From: Diphasiastrum complanatum
Lineage: Eukaryota; Streptophyta; Lycopodiopsida; Lycopodiales; Lycopodiaceae
DNA: 64,000 nucleotides
Assembly: GCA_029204225.1 (NCBI GenBank)
Contig: CM055100.1
Location: 56,401,628-56,465,627 of the forward strand
Direction of reading: 5' to 3'
The notes under the pieces: generated by a model
Told to the model about the DNA's origin: nothing
Seen by the model: only the letters and a program-made list of their open reading frames with translations
The model's database searches: none
Part shown: in pieces, positions 24,036 through 33,999 of the stretch
Layout of the letters: each line of letters opens with the position of its first letter
Position numbering within the stretch: position 1 is the stretch's first letter
Program-made: the position numbers and the translations under genes

Positions 24036-25080
24036 AAAAGATATCTATTTCAAAATAACATAGAGCTTGTAGAATAGATCCTTTGGTGTGAAGATTTAGC
24101 CAAAGGACATTTGGTTGAAGCCAAATCACCATTGCCATGAGAGGACCTCCTTGATGGAAATCCAATACCACCTTCCTTGATGATCATCCCACCAGTCCTT
24201 CCATGCTTGAAGAAGACCTTTGATTTGAAAGCTCCTCCCCTTTGAAAATGGCTGCACCAAGATGGAAATCTGAGGCCTCCATGCCTCATAATCACCATGA
24301 AGCTAAAGGTCACAAGATAGACATAGAAGTTGATTGCCAAGATTTTCCACTCTAGCTTGACTAGTCCACAAGCTATGAGCTTTTTGCATGATAGATCTGA
24401 TCTTGAAATCAAAAAATATCTTGATATTATTGAGGCTACATACCTGCTCAAGGATGTAAGTGTGCTTTTTGGATGCTTCACTTAATCTCATGAGAAGTTT
24501 ACAATTGCCTCACATAATGAAAAAACAAGATTTTTCATACTATGACGTATTTTCTCATATTTGCTCTTACAAGTTCCAAGAGCATGCACTTGATGACACA
24601 ACCAATTGATTTCTAAATGATTTGAAAACATATCTAAGCCATTGACGACAAGAAATATGTCCATACAAGAGGCATCATACAAGACTAGCATTGCCTCACT
24701 TCAACTTTGAGATGTAGAAATCTCATAAAGGCAAGATGGTACATCAAATAATGGAAGAGAAGAAAGTGAATATGTTGAAGTAGATACTACCTAAAAATTG
24801 CCCCTCTTTTTCATGAATTGTGAGCCACAGAGACTCGGCCTTAGCTCTTGAAGTTCTCCTTGAAACCATGTGTTGAGATGACTCCTCCTCAAGCCTTGGC
24901 AAATCTCCATCAGGCACTTGGGTTTTTGGTAGATATGAGCATTATACCATCATCCTCTTGATTGAGATAAGGTCCTCCTTACTCCTTATATGCAAAGGAT
25001 TATTGAAAAAGCATATGGATCTAAAGATCCCCAAGTATCAACTATTTCAATCTTCCTATCAACTGATGTGAATCTTGGAT
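24036..25080 (-). other. Internal non-coding part of a CopB-type element
   Basis: About 1 kb upstream (minus) of the polypurine tract. Frames such as 24481-24050 and 24691-24488 show no known domain. The sequence may be the spacer between RNase H and the 3' LTR, or a replaced region. I see no gene I can support. Confidence 0.4.
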
Positions 25081-25091
25081 GTTTGTCGAAT

Positions 25092-25189
25092 GCTCTAATA
25101 CCACTATTGTGAATACCACTATTGTCGAATTCTCTAATACCACTATTGTGAATCGTTCTGATCCGGATCTCTGAGAAGCTCTGATACCA
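25092..25189 (-). promoter_or_regulatory. Primer binding site of CopD1 with three PBS-like repeats
   Basis: On the minus strand TGGTATCAGAGCTTC (25175-25189) follows the LTR end. Within the next 85 bp the core returns as TGGTATTAGAGA (25132-25143), TGGTATTC (25111-25118) and TGGTATTAGAGC (25092-25103), each preceded by CAATAG. The extra copies look like local duplications of the primer-site region. Confidence 0.7.
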
Positions 25190-25190
25190 T

Positions 25191-26560
25191 TGCTGTGGAT
25201 AGAGGAAGGGAAATCTGTATGGGGAAGCTACTGCTTCATTCCACGATCAGACATCTTTCGAACAATAGATAGCTACTGCTAATCTGATACTAATTTATGA
25301 ATAGTAGATAATGTCAAATGACAGCGGAAGTATATCTACTTATGGATTAAGCAAGCATCATAACATTTAGAGATTGCATACATTGAGAAGAAGAACTGTT
25401 ACTTGTCTATATTACCAAAATCAAGTATGCATTGTCTGTTTTTCATATCAGCGCGTTGGCACAAGAGAGGTATTCTCTCTCACGAATAGAAACTAGCTAC
25501 TGCTAATTCTATGTAAGTGTGAGTGTGGTGATGTGTGTCTACTTTTGCGTGACTAACACTCATCCAGTACTTCCACACACACTCTGTGGATATTGTCTGT
25601 ATCTGATCTCCAATACATATAGCATGCTTGGTCTGATTACAATATCTAATTAGCTAAGCATTACAAGATAGTTTAAGCTAAAACATCATCTAACTACATC
25701 TTTCTACTTTGCTTAACTATAAGGGCTTAACGGTTGAGTCGTGACATTCAAACTATCACGCTCATCGAGCCTTGATCTCAAAGTCGACGTACTCAACGTT
25801 TGACATGGCTGGTCTCGAAGTTGACATGCTCGACTTTTGGCTTTGGCACATAATTGGGGTTGAGTCCTTGTCGGTCACTTCGGTGACTTCAACGTTGGAC
25901 ACTATGGCTGAGTCGAGGACTTCGGCCTTCGACTAAGTCAGGGACTTTGGCCTTTGGGGGCTGGTTTGCCTTCGTTGCCTTTGGGGACTTCGGCCTTTGG
26001 CCACTTCGGTTGAGTCTTGTAACACTCATTTACTACTTCCACACACACTTTGTGTATATTGTGTGTATCCTATCTCCAATACATATAGCATGCTTGGTCT
26101 GATTACAAGATCTAATTATCTAAGCATTACAAGATAGTTAAAGCTAAAACATCAGGTAACTACATCTTGCTACTTTGCTTAACTATAAGGGCTTAACGGT
26201 TGAGTCGTGACATTCAAACTGTCACGCTCGTTGAGCCTTGATCTCGAAGTTGACGTACTTGACATTTGATGTGGTTGTCGACTTGCTCGACTTTTGGCGG
26301 ACTTCGTTGCCTTCAGGGAATTTAGCCTTCGACCACTTTGGTTGAGTCTTGACTTTAGCGTCATCGATGACTTTGATTGAGATTGGTGCCTTGGCAATTC
26401 GTTGATGTTAGGGACTTCGGTTGAGTTGATGACTTCGGTTGAGTCAGTTGCTGCCTGTATAGAAATCTCATATATTTCTATAGGTAATGGTTCACAAGCT
26501 AAAAGCACTTTGTGGGTAGAAATATTGAGTTTCTTCAGCTCTCTCTCAAAGTGTGGTAGC
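25191..26560 (-). repeat. LTR of CopD1 (minus), with internal direct duplication
   Basis: The minus-strand region between RNase H and the primer site. Its last 400 bp resemble the right-hand copy (30130-30440), e.g. GTGAGAGAGAATACCTCTCT. It contains a direct repeat of about 285 bp (25562-25850 and 26028-26310; both hold TATAGCATGCTTGGTCTGAT and AGGGCTTAACGGTTGAGTCG). Between and around the repeats lie many GACTTCGG and GTCGAC-type short motifs. Confidence 0.6.
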
Positions 26561-27455
26561 CTTGTGATTCCTAGGCTAGCTCTCTGCCTTTCAAACATTG
26601 CCTTATCTAGAGATTTTGTAATGATATCGGCCACCATTTGCTTGGTTGGAATGAAAACTGTCTACAGCTCATTTGTCTCAACCAGATCCCTAATCAAATG
26701 ACACTTAATAACAATGTGTTTTGTTTTTGAGTGAAACACAGGATCCTTTTTTAGATTTATTGCAGATGTGTTGTCCATGTGTAGGATTAGTGGCTCGTTG
26801 GTGCTCTCGCCCAAACCATCTAGAAATTGTCTGAGCCATGTCAGATCATTAGCTATTTTGGCTATAGCAACATATTCTGCCTCACATGATGATTGGGCAG
26901 TTATGGTATGCTTTCTGTTGATCCATATAACAACTGCATCAGCTGCTATGGTGCCATCTCCTGAGACGCTTTTACTATCATCCTTGAGGGTTGCCCAGCT
27001 TGCATCATTGTAGGACTCAATCTTGAATCCTGCATCTTGACTATAGCATAGTCCATAGTTCTTTGTGCTCTGCAGTATTGCAGAATCCTCTTGGCAATTT
27101 TCCAGTGTGTCGGACCTGGATTTATGTTAAAGTGGCTCAATCTAAACACTGCATAGGCAATGTCCGGCCTTGCCACCAAGTACATCAAAGAACCAATAAG
27201 CCTTCTGTAGGGCTTATGCTGCATTGCTTGTCGTTTTTCATCTTTGGGACAGTATTCACTTGTCAGTATTGTGCCAGGTACCATAGGAGTATTCACTCTC
27301 TTGAATGTATGTTGACTGGTGTAGATATAATTTTCCACCTTCAAGATCTCTATCGATATGCAAACCCAGGTAGCACTTTGCTTCTCCTAGGTCTGATATT
27401 TCAAAGTGCTTTGAAATATCTTGCTTCATTGTGCAATCAAGTTGTCATTCCTTGA
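26179..27455 (-). pseudogene. Ty1/copia CopD1: RT end and RNase H, minus strand
   Basis: Minus-strand pol remnant homologous to 28422-29370 on the plus strand. It opens near 27440 with the RT end (FKHFEISDLGEAK-like, then KVENYIYTSQHTFKRVNTPM), followed by YRRLIGSLMYLVARPDIAYA and PGPTHWKIAKRILQYCR. RNase H follows with SCEAEYVA-like, HLTKDPVFHSKTKH-like and a C-terminus MVADIITKSLDKAMFERQRA near 26637-26570, then an open tail rich in Ser/Thr to 26179 that already lies in LTR sequence. Frameshifts near 26946 and 26700. Head-to-head with the plus-strand copy starting at 27466. Confidence 0.85.
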
Positions 27456-27465
27456 CTAGATTAGT

Positions 27466-29371
27466 GTGTCGTCCACATATGGAGATTCAGTTGGCTACGA
27501 AATCTTGACCAGAGGCTACTATGACCTGCCGACATCTACGGAGGGAGTGGACCCTGAGCACTCGGAACAAGATGCTCAAATTCTAGATGGACAGAGTGAA
27601 TGTTCAGATGACAAGCAGCAAGGCACACATCTTGAACCCAGTACACCTGCTACTCACCGCAATTCAGTAGTCAACAAAGGCAACGCCATCAATCTGACTG
27701 CAAACCCTCCAAGAAGATCCACGAGGGAAAGAAGAGCACTTGTCAGATTTGTACCTTATAGCTCGGCCTCTATATCAGAGGAGTTCTGTGGATTTGGAGG
27801 AGAACCTCAAACATATGAGAAAGCTATCAGTTGTCCAGAGAAGGACAAGTGGACTAAGCGATGGAAGACAAGATGAATTCGGCAGAACAATGTCTGGAAT
27901 CTGGAGCCATTACCAGCAAACAGGAAGATTGTAAAATGCAAATGGGTTTTCAAATACAAGTATGGACCTGATGGCAACATATCAAAATACAAGGCCAGAT
28001 TGGTGGCGAAAGGTTTTTCTCAGAAGTATGGTATTAACTATATTGAAACCTTTTCTCCAGTCATAAAGCATTTGTCCTTACGCCTACTATTTGCATATGC
28101 AGCAGCATACAGTCTCGTGATCCACACAGTGGATGAGAAGACTGCCTTCTTACATGGCGAGTTGAATGAAGAGGTCTATATGGACCAACCACCAGGATTC
28201 CTCTGCTCACGCTTTGCAAACTACGCCTACCGAATGCAAAGAAGCATATACGGACTGAAGTAGTCTGCCAGACAGTGGTATAAGAAGAAGGATTACACTC
28301 TCAAATCCTTGGGATTTCAGCCATTGATGGACAACTTCAATGTCTATACAAAGGTCATAGATGGAAAAATCATAATCATAGCGGTCTACGTGGATGACAC
28401 TTTGATTCTGTCCAGAAGCGACGAGTTGATTGCTCAGATGAAGCACGATATTTTACAGCATTTTGAAATATCAGACCTAGGGGAAGCAAGATGCTACCTA
28501 GGATTGCAGATTGACAGAGACCTTGACGAAGGGAAGTTGTATCTTCACCATTCAAGATACATCCAGAAAATCATTGATGATTTTCAAATGACAGACTGCA
28601 AGGGAGCTAATACGTCGATGGTAGCTCGAACGATTCTGACCAAGCAAGACTACCCGCAGAATGCAGAAGAGAGAGAAGCCATGCAGAATGTGCTCTACAG
28701 GAGGTTAATTGGATCACTCATATACTTGGCAGATGATACATGCCCTGACATTGCTTATGCAATTTTCAGAATGAGCCAGTTTAATGTCAATCCAGGCCCT
28801 ACGCACTGGAAGATAGCCAAGAGAAAATTTTGCAATACCTTCAATAGACGAAAGATTATGGGCTGTGTTTTTCTCAGCGTGACGGATTCCAGATCAAATC
28901 CTATGGCGATGCAAGCTGGGCATCCTTGAAAGATGACTACAAGAGCATCTCAGGAGAGTGCACAATAGCAACCGGTGCAGCTGTGATATGGATCAGCAGG
29001 AAGCAGACCATGACTGCGCAATCATCCTACGAAGTAGAATATATTGCAGCAGCCAAGATGACGAACGAGCATACATGGCTCAAGCAGTTCCTTGATGGAC
29101 TAGGAGAGACCTCCAACGAGCCACTGCTACTATTCATGGATAACACATCTGCCATTCATCTGACGAAGGATCCAGTGTTTCATTCTAGAACGAAACACAT
29201 TGCTATAAGATATCATCTGATAAGAGATCTGGTTGAGAAAGACAAGCTGAAGACCGAGTTTATTCGAACGAAGCAGATGGTGGCTGATATATCACAAAGC
29301 CTCTTGACAAGACTATCGAGAAGCAGCGTGCAAACTTAGGAATCAGAAAAATACCAGCTTTGAGAGGGAGC
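27466..29371 (+). pseudogene. Ty1/copia CopD2: integrase-RT linker, RT and RNase H
   Basis: Starts in the linker (Ser/Thr-rich, PPRRSTRERRALVRFVPY), then RT: KCKWVFKYKYGPDGNISKYK (27937-27996), ARLVAKGFSQKYGINYIETF, HTVDEKTAFLHGELNEEVYM. The catalytic YVDD is intact (AVYVDDTLILSRSDEL, about 28387-28434). RT ends with GEARCYLGLQIDRDLDEGKL; RNase H contains IDGDAS-like sequence broken by a frameshift near 28925, then SGECTIATGAAVIWISRKQT, YEVEYIAAAKM, LFMDNTSAIHLTKDPVFHSR. Defects: frameshift near 27875, TAG at 28261 where relatives have CAG, frameshifts near 28925 and 29290. The best-preserved RT in the window but not codable as one protein. Confidence 0.9.
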
Positions 29372-30542
29372 TGATGAAACTAACAATTTCTATCTTTCAA
29401 AGCCTTAGCATTTTTCTTTGGTTTTTCCTTTGCTGTTTTTTGTGACTGTGCATTTTGAACTATGTTTCGCACAGTCTGCATTTTTTAAGTGTTTTGTCGC
29501 ACAGTTTGCATTTTTGCATCATGAAGAAAATTTGGCATTAGGCCTAAAACACTTAGAACATAATTCTGGCAAATTTTTCTGACACTGTCGCATTTTTCGT
29601 ATTTTTGCGAGAAAGAAAAATTGTCTCTAAAATGCCTTAAAAATATTTTTAGGCTAACCTTCGCGTTTTTCGCCCTTTTCTCCTTTTTCGGGAAAAAGCG
29701 AAGGTGCCCTTAAAACAAAAAGGACAACACTGCCCTCAAAATCTTAAAAGAGTCTTTAAGCAAAAAGTCGAAGGCCTGTAGTGTGAAGGCATTGTCTAAT
29801 GGACAGAAGGCGGCTAACGCACGACCAACAGGAGAAGCTCCAACGACCCGACACGAAATTGTTCGCGACACGAAATTCTTCGTGTTCCAAAGGACCAGAA
29901 AGATCAAACAAGTACCATGTAGTACTATTATCTGATCTGATATGAAGACATCAGCAAAAGAGCGTTATGACGTGCCTAATCTATCGCTTCTTGTAATCTG
30001 AAATTAGTTGTAGATCGTTTAATCTCTCTAATCAAAAATATTACTATGAATATATGTATTGCTAGACAATCAATACGATAGTCAAAAAGTCTGAGCAACG
30101 GACCCAAAGTGTTTTTACAGATTAGTAGTAGCTAGTCATTTTCATGAGAGAGAATATCTTTCTTGCGCCAACACGCTGATTTGGAAAACAAACAGTGCTC
30201 AAGGAAAACATTGTAAATTCAGTTTCTGATAATAGAAGTGATTTTTCTCAATGCTCTGTTCTGTGAGGTGTATGATCTGAGATATTGGAATGCATGCTAC
30301 CGGTAGATAAATTTCCGCTGTTGTTATTCTCAACATTATCTGTTGTTTACAAGTTTGAATTTTACAACAGATCTACAGTAGCGATCTGGGGCTTGGAATA
30401 GATTTAGACCGCAGTCAAGAGCAGTAGCTACTCCTGCCAAGTCAGCTCTATCCGGCCTTCATTGCGAATTGATTTTGCTTCATTTTTGTTTCGTTTCGAG
30501 CTGTTTCATTTCGTTTCGAGCTATTTTTTTTCCTCCCATCAG
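29372..30542 (+). repeat. LTR of CopD2 with preceding polypurine tract
   Basis: TTTGAGAGGGAG (29359-29370) is a polypurine tract; the LTR starts TGATGAAAC at 29372. It ends at CCCATCAG before a primer-site-like TGGTGTCAGAGCTC (30543-30556). The first half has T-rich stretches with TTTTTCGCG/TTTTTCGTA motifs (29580-29700) and resembles the LARD-E core in style only. Confidence 0.6.
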
Positions 30543-30801
30543 TGGTGTCAGAGCTCGAACGGTCTTGTTTCATTTCATTTTCAATTTGTTTCGATTCGCT
30601 TCACGATCCTTTCACATCATCATTCATATGGAGTAGGGACACTAAGGAGTCCAGAAAGGGGGCAACTGCTTTAGAGGCACGTCGATGTGAAGGCTTCGCT
30701 CTATCATCGTAAACGATTCCGATGGTAGTCATGGATGCTTGGCTCACACGCACGCGGTGTGTGATACCATCGTATTGGATATAGAATCTAGATTCGACAT
30801 A
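30543..30801 (+). promoter_or_regulatory. Primer-site-like sequence and leader stub after the CopD2 LTR
   Basis: TGGTGTCAGAGCTC is one mismatch from the initiator-Met-tRNA site. A leader of about 245 bp follows and is cut by the end of the CopB1 LTR at 30802. An LTR that follows RNase H but is itself followed by a primer site implies a tandem or recombined arrangement. Confidence 0.5.
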
Positions 30802-31506
30802 TGTGAAAGTACTGTACTTTAGGACCATAAATGGATCTACAAAAGATCCACAAGAGTGATTGGATGCTTGCTTAACAATCTATCAAAAAACTAGACACAT
30901 AAAAGTTGATCTAGATTGGCAATTTGACAAACAACAAGCATTAACAATCAAAAGCATTGATAAACATTGAAATCCAAGCCCACACGTGTGTACTACAGGC
31001 TGTAGTACGGCCTTCAACCTGAGAAACAAGTAGAAATTGATTTGGTTTCATTTGGATCACAAAAACTCAATGTACATAGTGGACTAGCTTGAGATTGCCA
31101 ATGAGCTCCAAAAATTTTCTATCTTCTCACTATGGAGAGAGGGAATACATAGAAAATTCGACTTCCTTCTTGAAGTTAGGTGGATTTATAGCATGTAATA
31201 AGGAAGTTAACTCACTCTCCTTGACCTAAAATGAAACCCTAGTCTATTTCCTAGAGTTATGCTTGGTAGGTAGCTAATTGGTCAAATTTTCACCTTAAAC
31301 TTAGGTGTAGGTCCTATAAAGTAGGGATGACCACCAAATAGACATGACCAACTCTCTTGACTTGACCTAACCTACATTAGGATGGGTTTCCCATGTGGCA
31401 TCATGGCCTCACATGTGTGGGACCCACTTGTGTGCACAATTTACACTATTCTACATGGTTTTTTTTTTTATCAAGCTAGATTTGCCAATTTTGGCAATTC
31501 TTCACA
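30802..31506 (-). repeat. 3' LTR of CopB1 (705 bp)
   Basis: On the minus strand it starts TGTGAAGAATTGCC at 31506, directly after a polypurine tract GAGGAGGAG (31507-31516), and ends CAGTACTTTCACA at 30802, giving TGTGAA/TTCACA inverted ends. Its last 200 bp match the plus-strand LTR at 41257-41450 almost base for base, where a primer site confirms the LTR end. Confidence 0.88.
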
Positions 31507-31716
31507 CTCCTCCTCAAATTTAGCTTGATCTGTTTACAACTCTCTTGATAGATCAATGAAAGCCTTTAGAAGTGTCTAAAAAATCCAGCTACAAAGAAGG
31601 AACTTTTGAGACTCCAATAGAGAATGATGTCCATGAAGGATCTTTCACCACCTCTTAGAGGATCCCTTACAAGATGTTCCATAAATGTGTCTATATACAT
31701 GTAGCACACTTCAAAA

Positions 31717-32817
31717 CTAAACATCATGCCAAGCCATGGATTCCAAGGCATTTTGTGCACTTGAAGATACATCAATTAAAATATTAAGTGCATAAATAAT
31801 GTTGCCAAAGACAACTTGTCTTGCTTGATCCATATGATTGAGCCTAGATGGCTCCATCTTGATACTCAAGGTTCTTCTTGGAGTCCTCGGGTCTTGAGCT
31901 TGCTCCTCCACTTGACTTGACTCCAAAACATCAATGAATTGAATAATGTGTTGATCCAAAGGTGCTTCTTCAAGTTTACAAATCTTCCACTCTTGAAAGA
32001 TCACATTTCCACCATTGACAAATTCTTTGGTTGAAAACAAGTAGATTCTACAATCTCTACTTGAAGAGCAAAACACTACCATTATTCCTATCATTGAAAT
32101 AGGATAATCTTTGGTCCTTACATTGGAATGATCATGCTCAAAGCATGTGGACCCAAATATTTCCAATACAAATGATGTTTCATCTTTTATGACACTATTC
32201 AAACTATTACAAAAATAGTTATCCAATGAAATTGCTTTATCAACAACAAATGTAGATTTCAAATCATCCCATTTCATTGTCTTGTCATACAAAGTAATAA
32301 ACACCATGAATCTTAAAGGTAAGAAACAATTCACCTCATGTCTACTAATACTTTCCAAAAAGTATTCAAAGATAGTAGACTCTCCAATGCTCACCACCCT
32401 TGCAAGATGCACACTTGAATGGACAATTTGCATGCAATTTGATGACTCGGACATTGTCATTGAGGACTCCCTTGGAGCTCTCATGCTTTGAGGCTGATCC
32501 TCAAGATCTTCCTCCTTTTGATGCTCCTCCTCAATGCAAGCAAGATCACACTTTGCCAAGATCTCCTCTTGAGTGATCTCCTCCTTCGCCAAGCTCATTC
32601 TTTCAAAAGCAACACTAGCTTCCAACTTAAACAATCTTCCATGTTTAAATCCCTTTGCAATGCAAACATCATTCTTCAAGATAAAGCAAACACCATGCTT
32701 AAAGTGGACATCCAAACCACTCTCTAAGAGTAGACCAACACTAAGCATATTCTTGGTGATTGATGGTACATAAAGGACATTTTCATGATTCATGCATTTT
32801 GTGGATTCTATATACAA
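31717..32817 (-). pseudogene. CopB1: protease end, diverged integrase-like region (366-codon frame)
   Basis: The frame begins with the protease end and pre-integrase part (NVLYVPSITKNMLSVGLLLE, DVHFKHGVCFILKNDVCIAK, HGRLFKLEASVAF). About 150 residues follow that are acidic, helical and lack the integrase H-H-C-C and D,D,E signatures. The last third again resembles an integrase C-terminus and linker (LEIFGSTCFEHDHSNVRTK, KEFVNGGNVIFQEWKI, LDQHIIQFIDVLES). It stays open for 366 codons although the catalytic core is unrecognisable. No reverse transcriptase or RNase H lies between it and the polypurine tract at 31507, so this copy is non-autonomous. It could be decayed integrase or replaced sequence; I cannot decide. 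Confidence 0.6.
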
Positions 32818-32837
32818 AGAGATGGTGCCAACACCAT

Positions 32838-33896
32838 CTATCCTACACTCTTCATCAGTTGCAGTAAAGACAAAATTTTCAGCATCATTGAAAGAGTTAA
32901 GGTTGAGAAAAAGTCCTTTTCACAAGACATGTGGGAGCTAGCCCCACTGTCGATCCACCAATTGTCTCTTGAATTGCCATTACTTGTTGGTGAGGATGTA
33001 GATGCCATCAATAATATGTCTACTTCATCCTCCTCCTCCTCCTTTGCAAGGTTTCCTTGTTTGTCCTCCTCCACTTGTGCTCTTAGCCTCTTGTAGCATT
33101 CAGATGCATATTGCCCCTTCCTTCCACAAAAGAAGCATTTTTGCTTTGACTTGTCCTTTGAGCTTGATGCATCGTCCTCTTCTTTGGCCTCCTTTGGATG
33201 CTTCTTCTTTCCATTGGTCTTCTTTTTGCCCTTGAATGAGAAATTGGCTTTCTCATCACCATCCTGCAAAGACAAGGAACTCATCCTAGATTTTGCATGG
33301 AGCATCCTACACTCTTCAGCCACTAATACACTGTGAAGTTTTTCTATAGTTGGCAAAGTGTCTTGGATGGCAAAACTTTGGACCAAATTTGCAAAGTCAT
33401 CTCCTAGACCATTAAGGACAATTTGTACAAGCTCTCCATCATGAATCTTCTCTCCAATGGAAGCCAACTCCCTATTTAGAGACTTGATTCTGAGTACATA
33501 ATCTTGTGCACTCTCCTCACTTCTCCTCATGCTTTGCAAAATGTGATTTCTAAGCATAAGAACTCTAGAAGTGTTGCTAGACTCATAGATTGATTTTAAA
33601 GACTCCCAAGCCTCTTTAGCATTAGTACAAGCTAATACTTCTCTCAACAAATCATTGCTCACATTCATCTTCACACAATGAAGTGCAAGCCTAGATCTCT
33701 TCTTGTATCTAGCTAACTCCTGTGCACCTAGAGGTTCATCTTCATCTTCAATCAAGAACTCATAAAGGTCTTGGAGCACTAAGAGTGACTCCATTCTAAC
33801 CTTCCAAATAGCATAATTTGTAGAATTCAACCTCTCACTAGCTTCTAGAAGGTATGCTCCAGCAGATCCCATCTTACTAGTGACTTCTACAAACAA
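32838..33896 (-). CDS. CopB1 Gag and protease start (352 codons)
   Basis: A nearly full-length copia Gag. MGSAGAYLLEASERLNSTNY opens it at about 33872, followed by the UBN2 capsid region (WKVRMESLLVLQDLYEFL, SRLALHCVKMNVSNDLLREV, NTSRVLMLRNHILQSMRRSE, GELVQIVLNGLGDDFANLVQ). A Lys-rich basic stretch and one zinc knuckle CFFCGRKGQYASEC follow; the histidine of CX2CX4HX4C is Gln here (codon 33111-33113). After an acidic spacer the protease motif WWIDSGASSHMS is intact (near 32960-32925). The frame shifts after about 32880, and the protease resumes at 32817 in the next feature. The upstream LTR and leader are missing: at about 33990 the sequence switches to plus-strand pol. Confidence 0.85.
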   Translation of the reverse strand: MFVEVTSKMGSAGAYLLEASERLNSTNYAIWKVRMESLLVLQDLYEFLIEDEDEPLGAQELARYKKRSRLALHCVKMNVSNDLLREVLACTNAKEAWESLKSIYESSNTSRVLMLRNHILQSMRRSEESAQDYVLRIKSLNRELASIGEKIHDGELVQIVLNGLGDDFANLVQSFAIQDTLPTIEKLHSVLVAEECRMLHAKSRMSSLSLQDGDEKANFSFKGKKKTNGKKKHPKEAKEEDDASSSKDKSKQKCFFCGRKGQYASECYKRLRAQVEEDKQGNLAKEEEEDEVDILLMASTSSPTSNGNSRDNWWIDSGASSHMSCEKDFFSTLTLSMMLKILSLLQLMKSVG

Positions 33897-33999
33897 GAAA
33901 TAGATTTGATTGACTTGAAACTCACAAAGGTCTCACACTTGCAGTGTTTCACTCAAATTTGATTTCTAATCCAAAATGATCAAAAGGGTAAGCAAGTAG

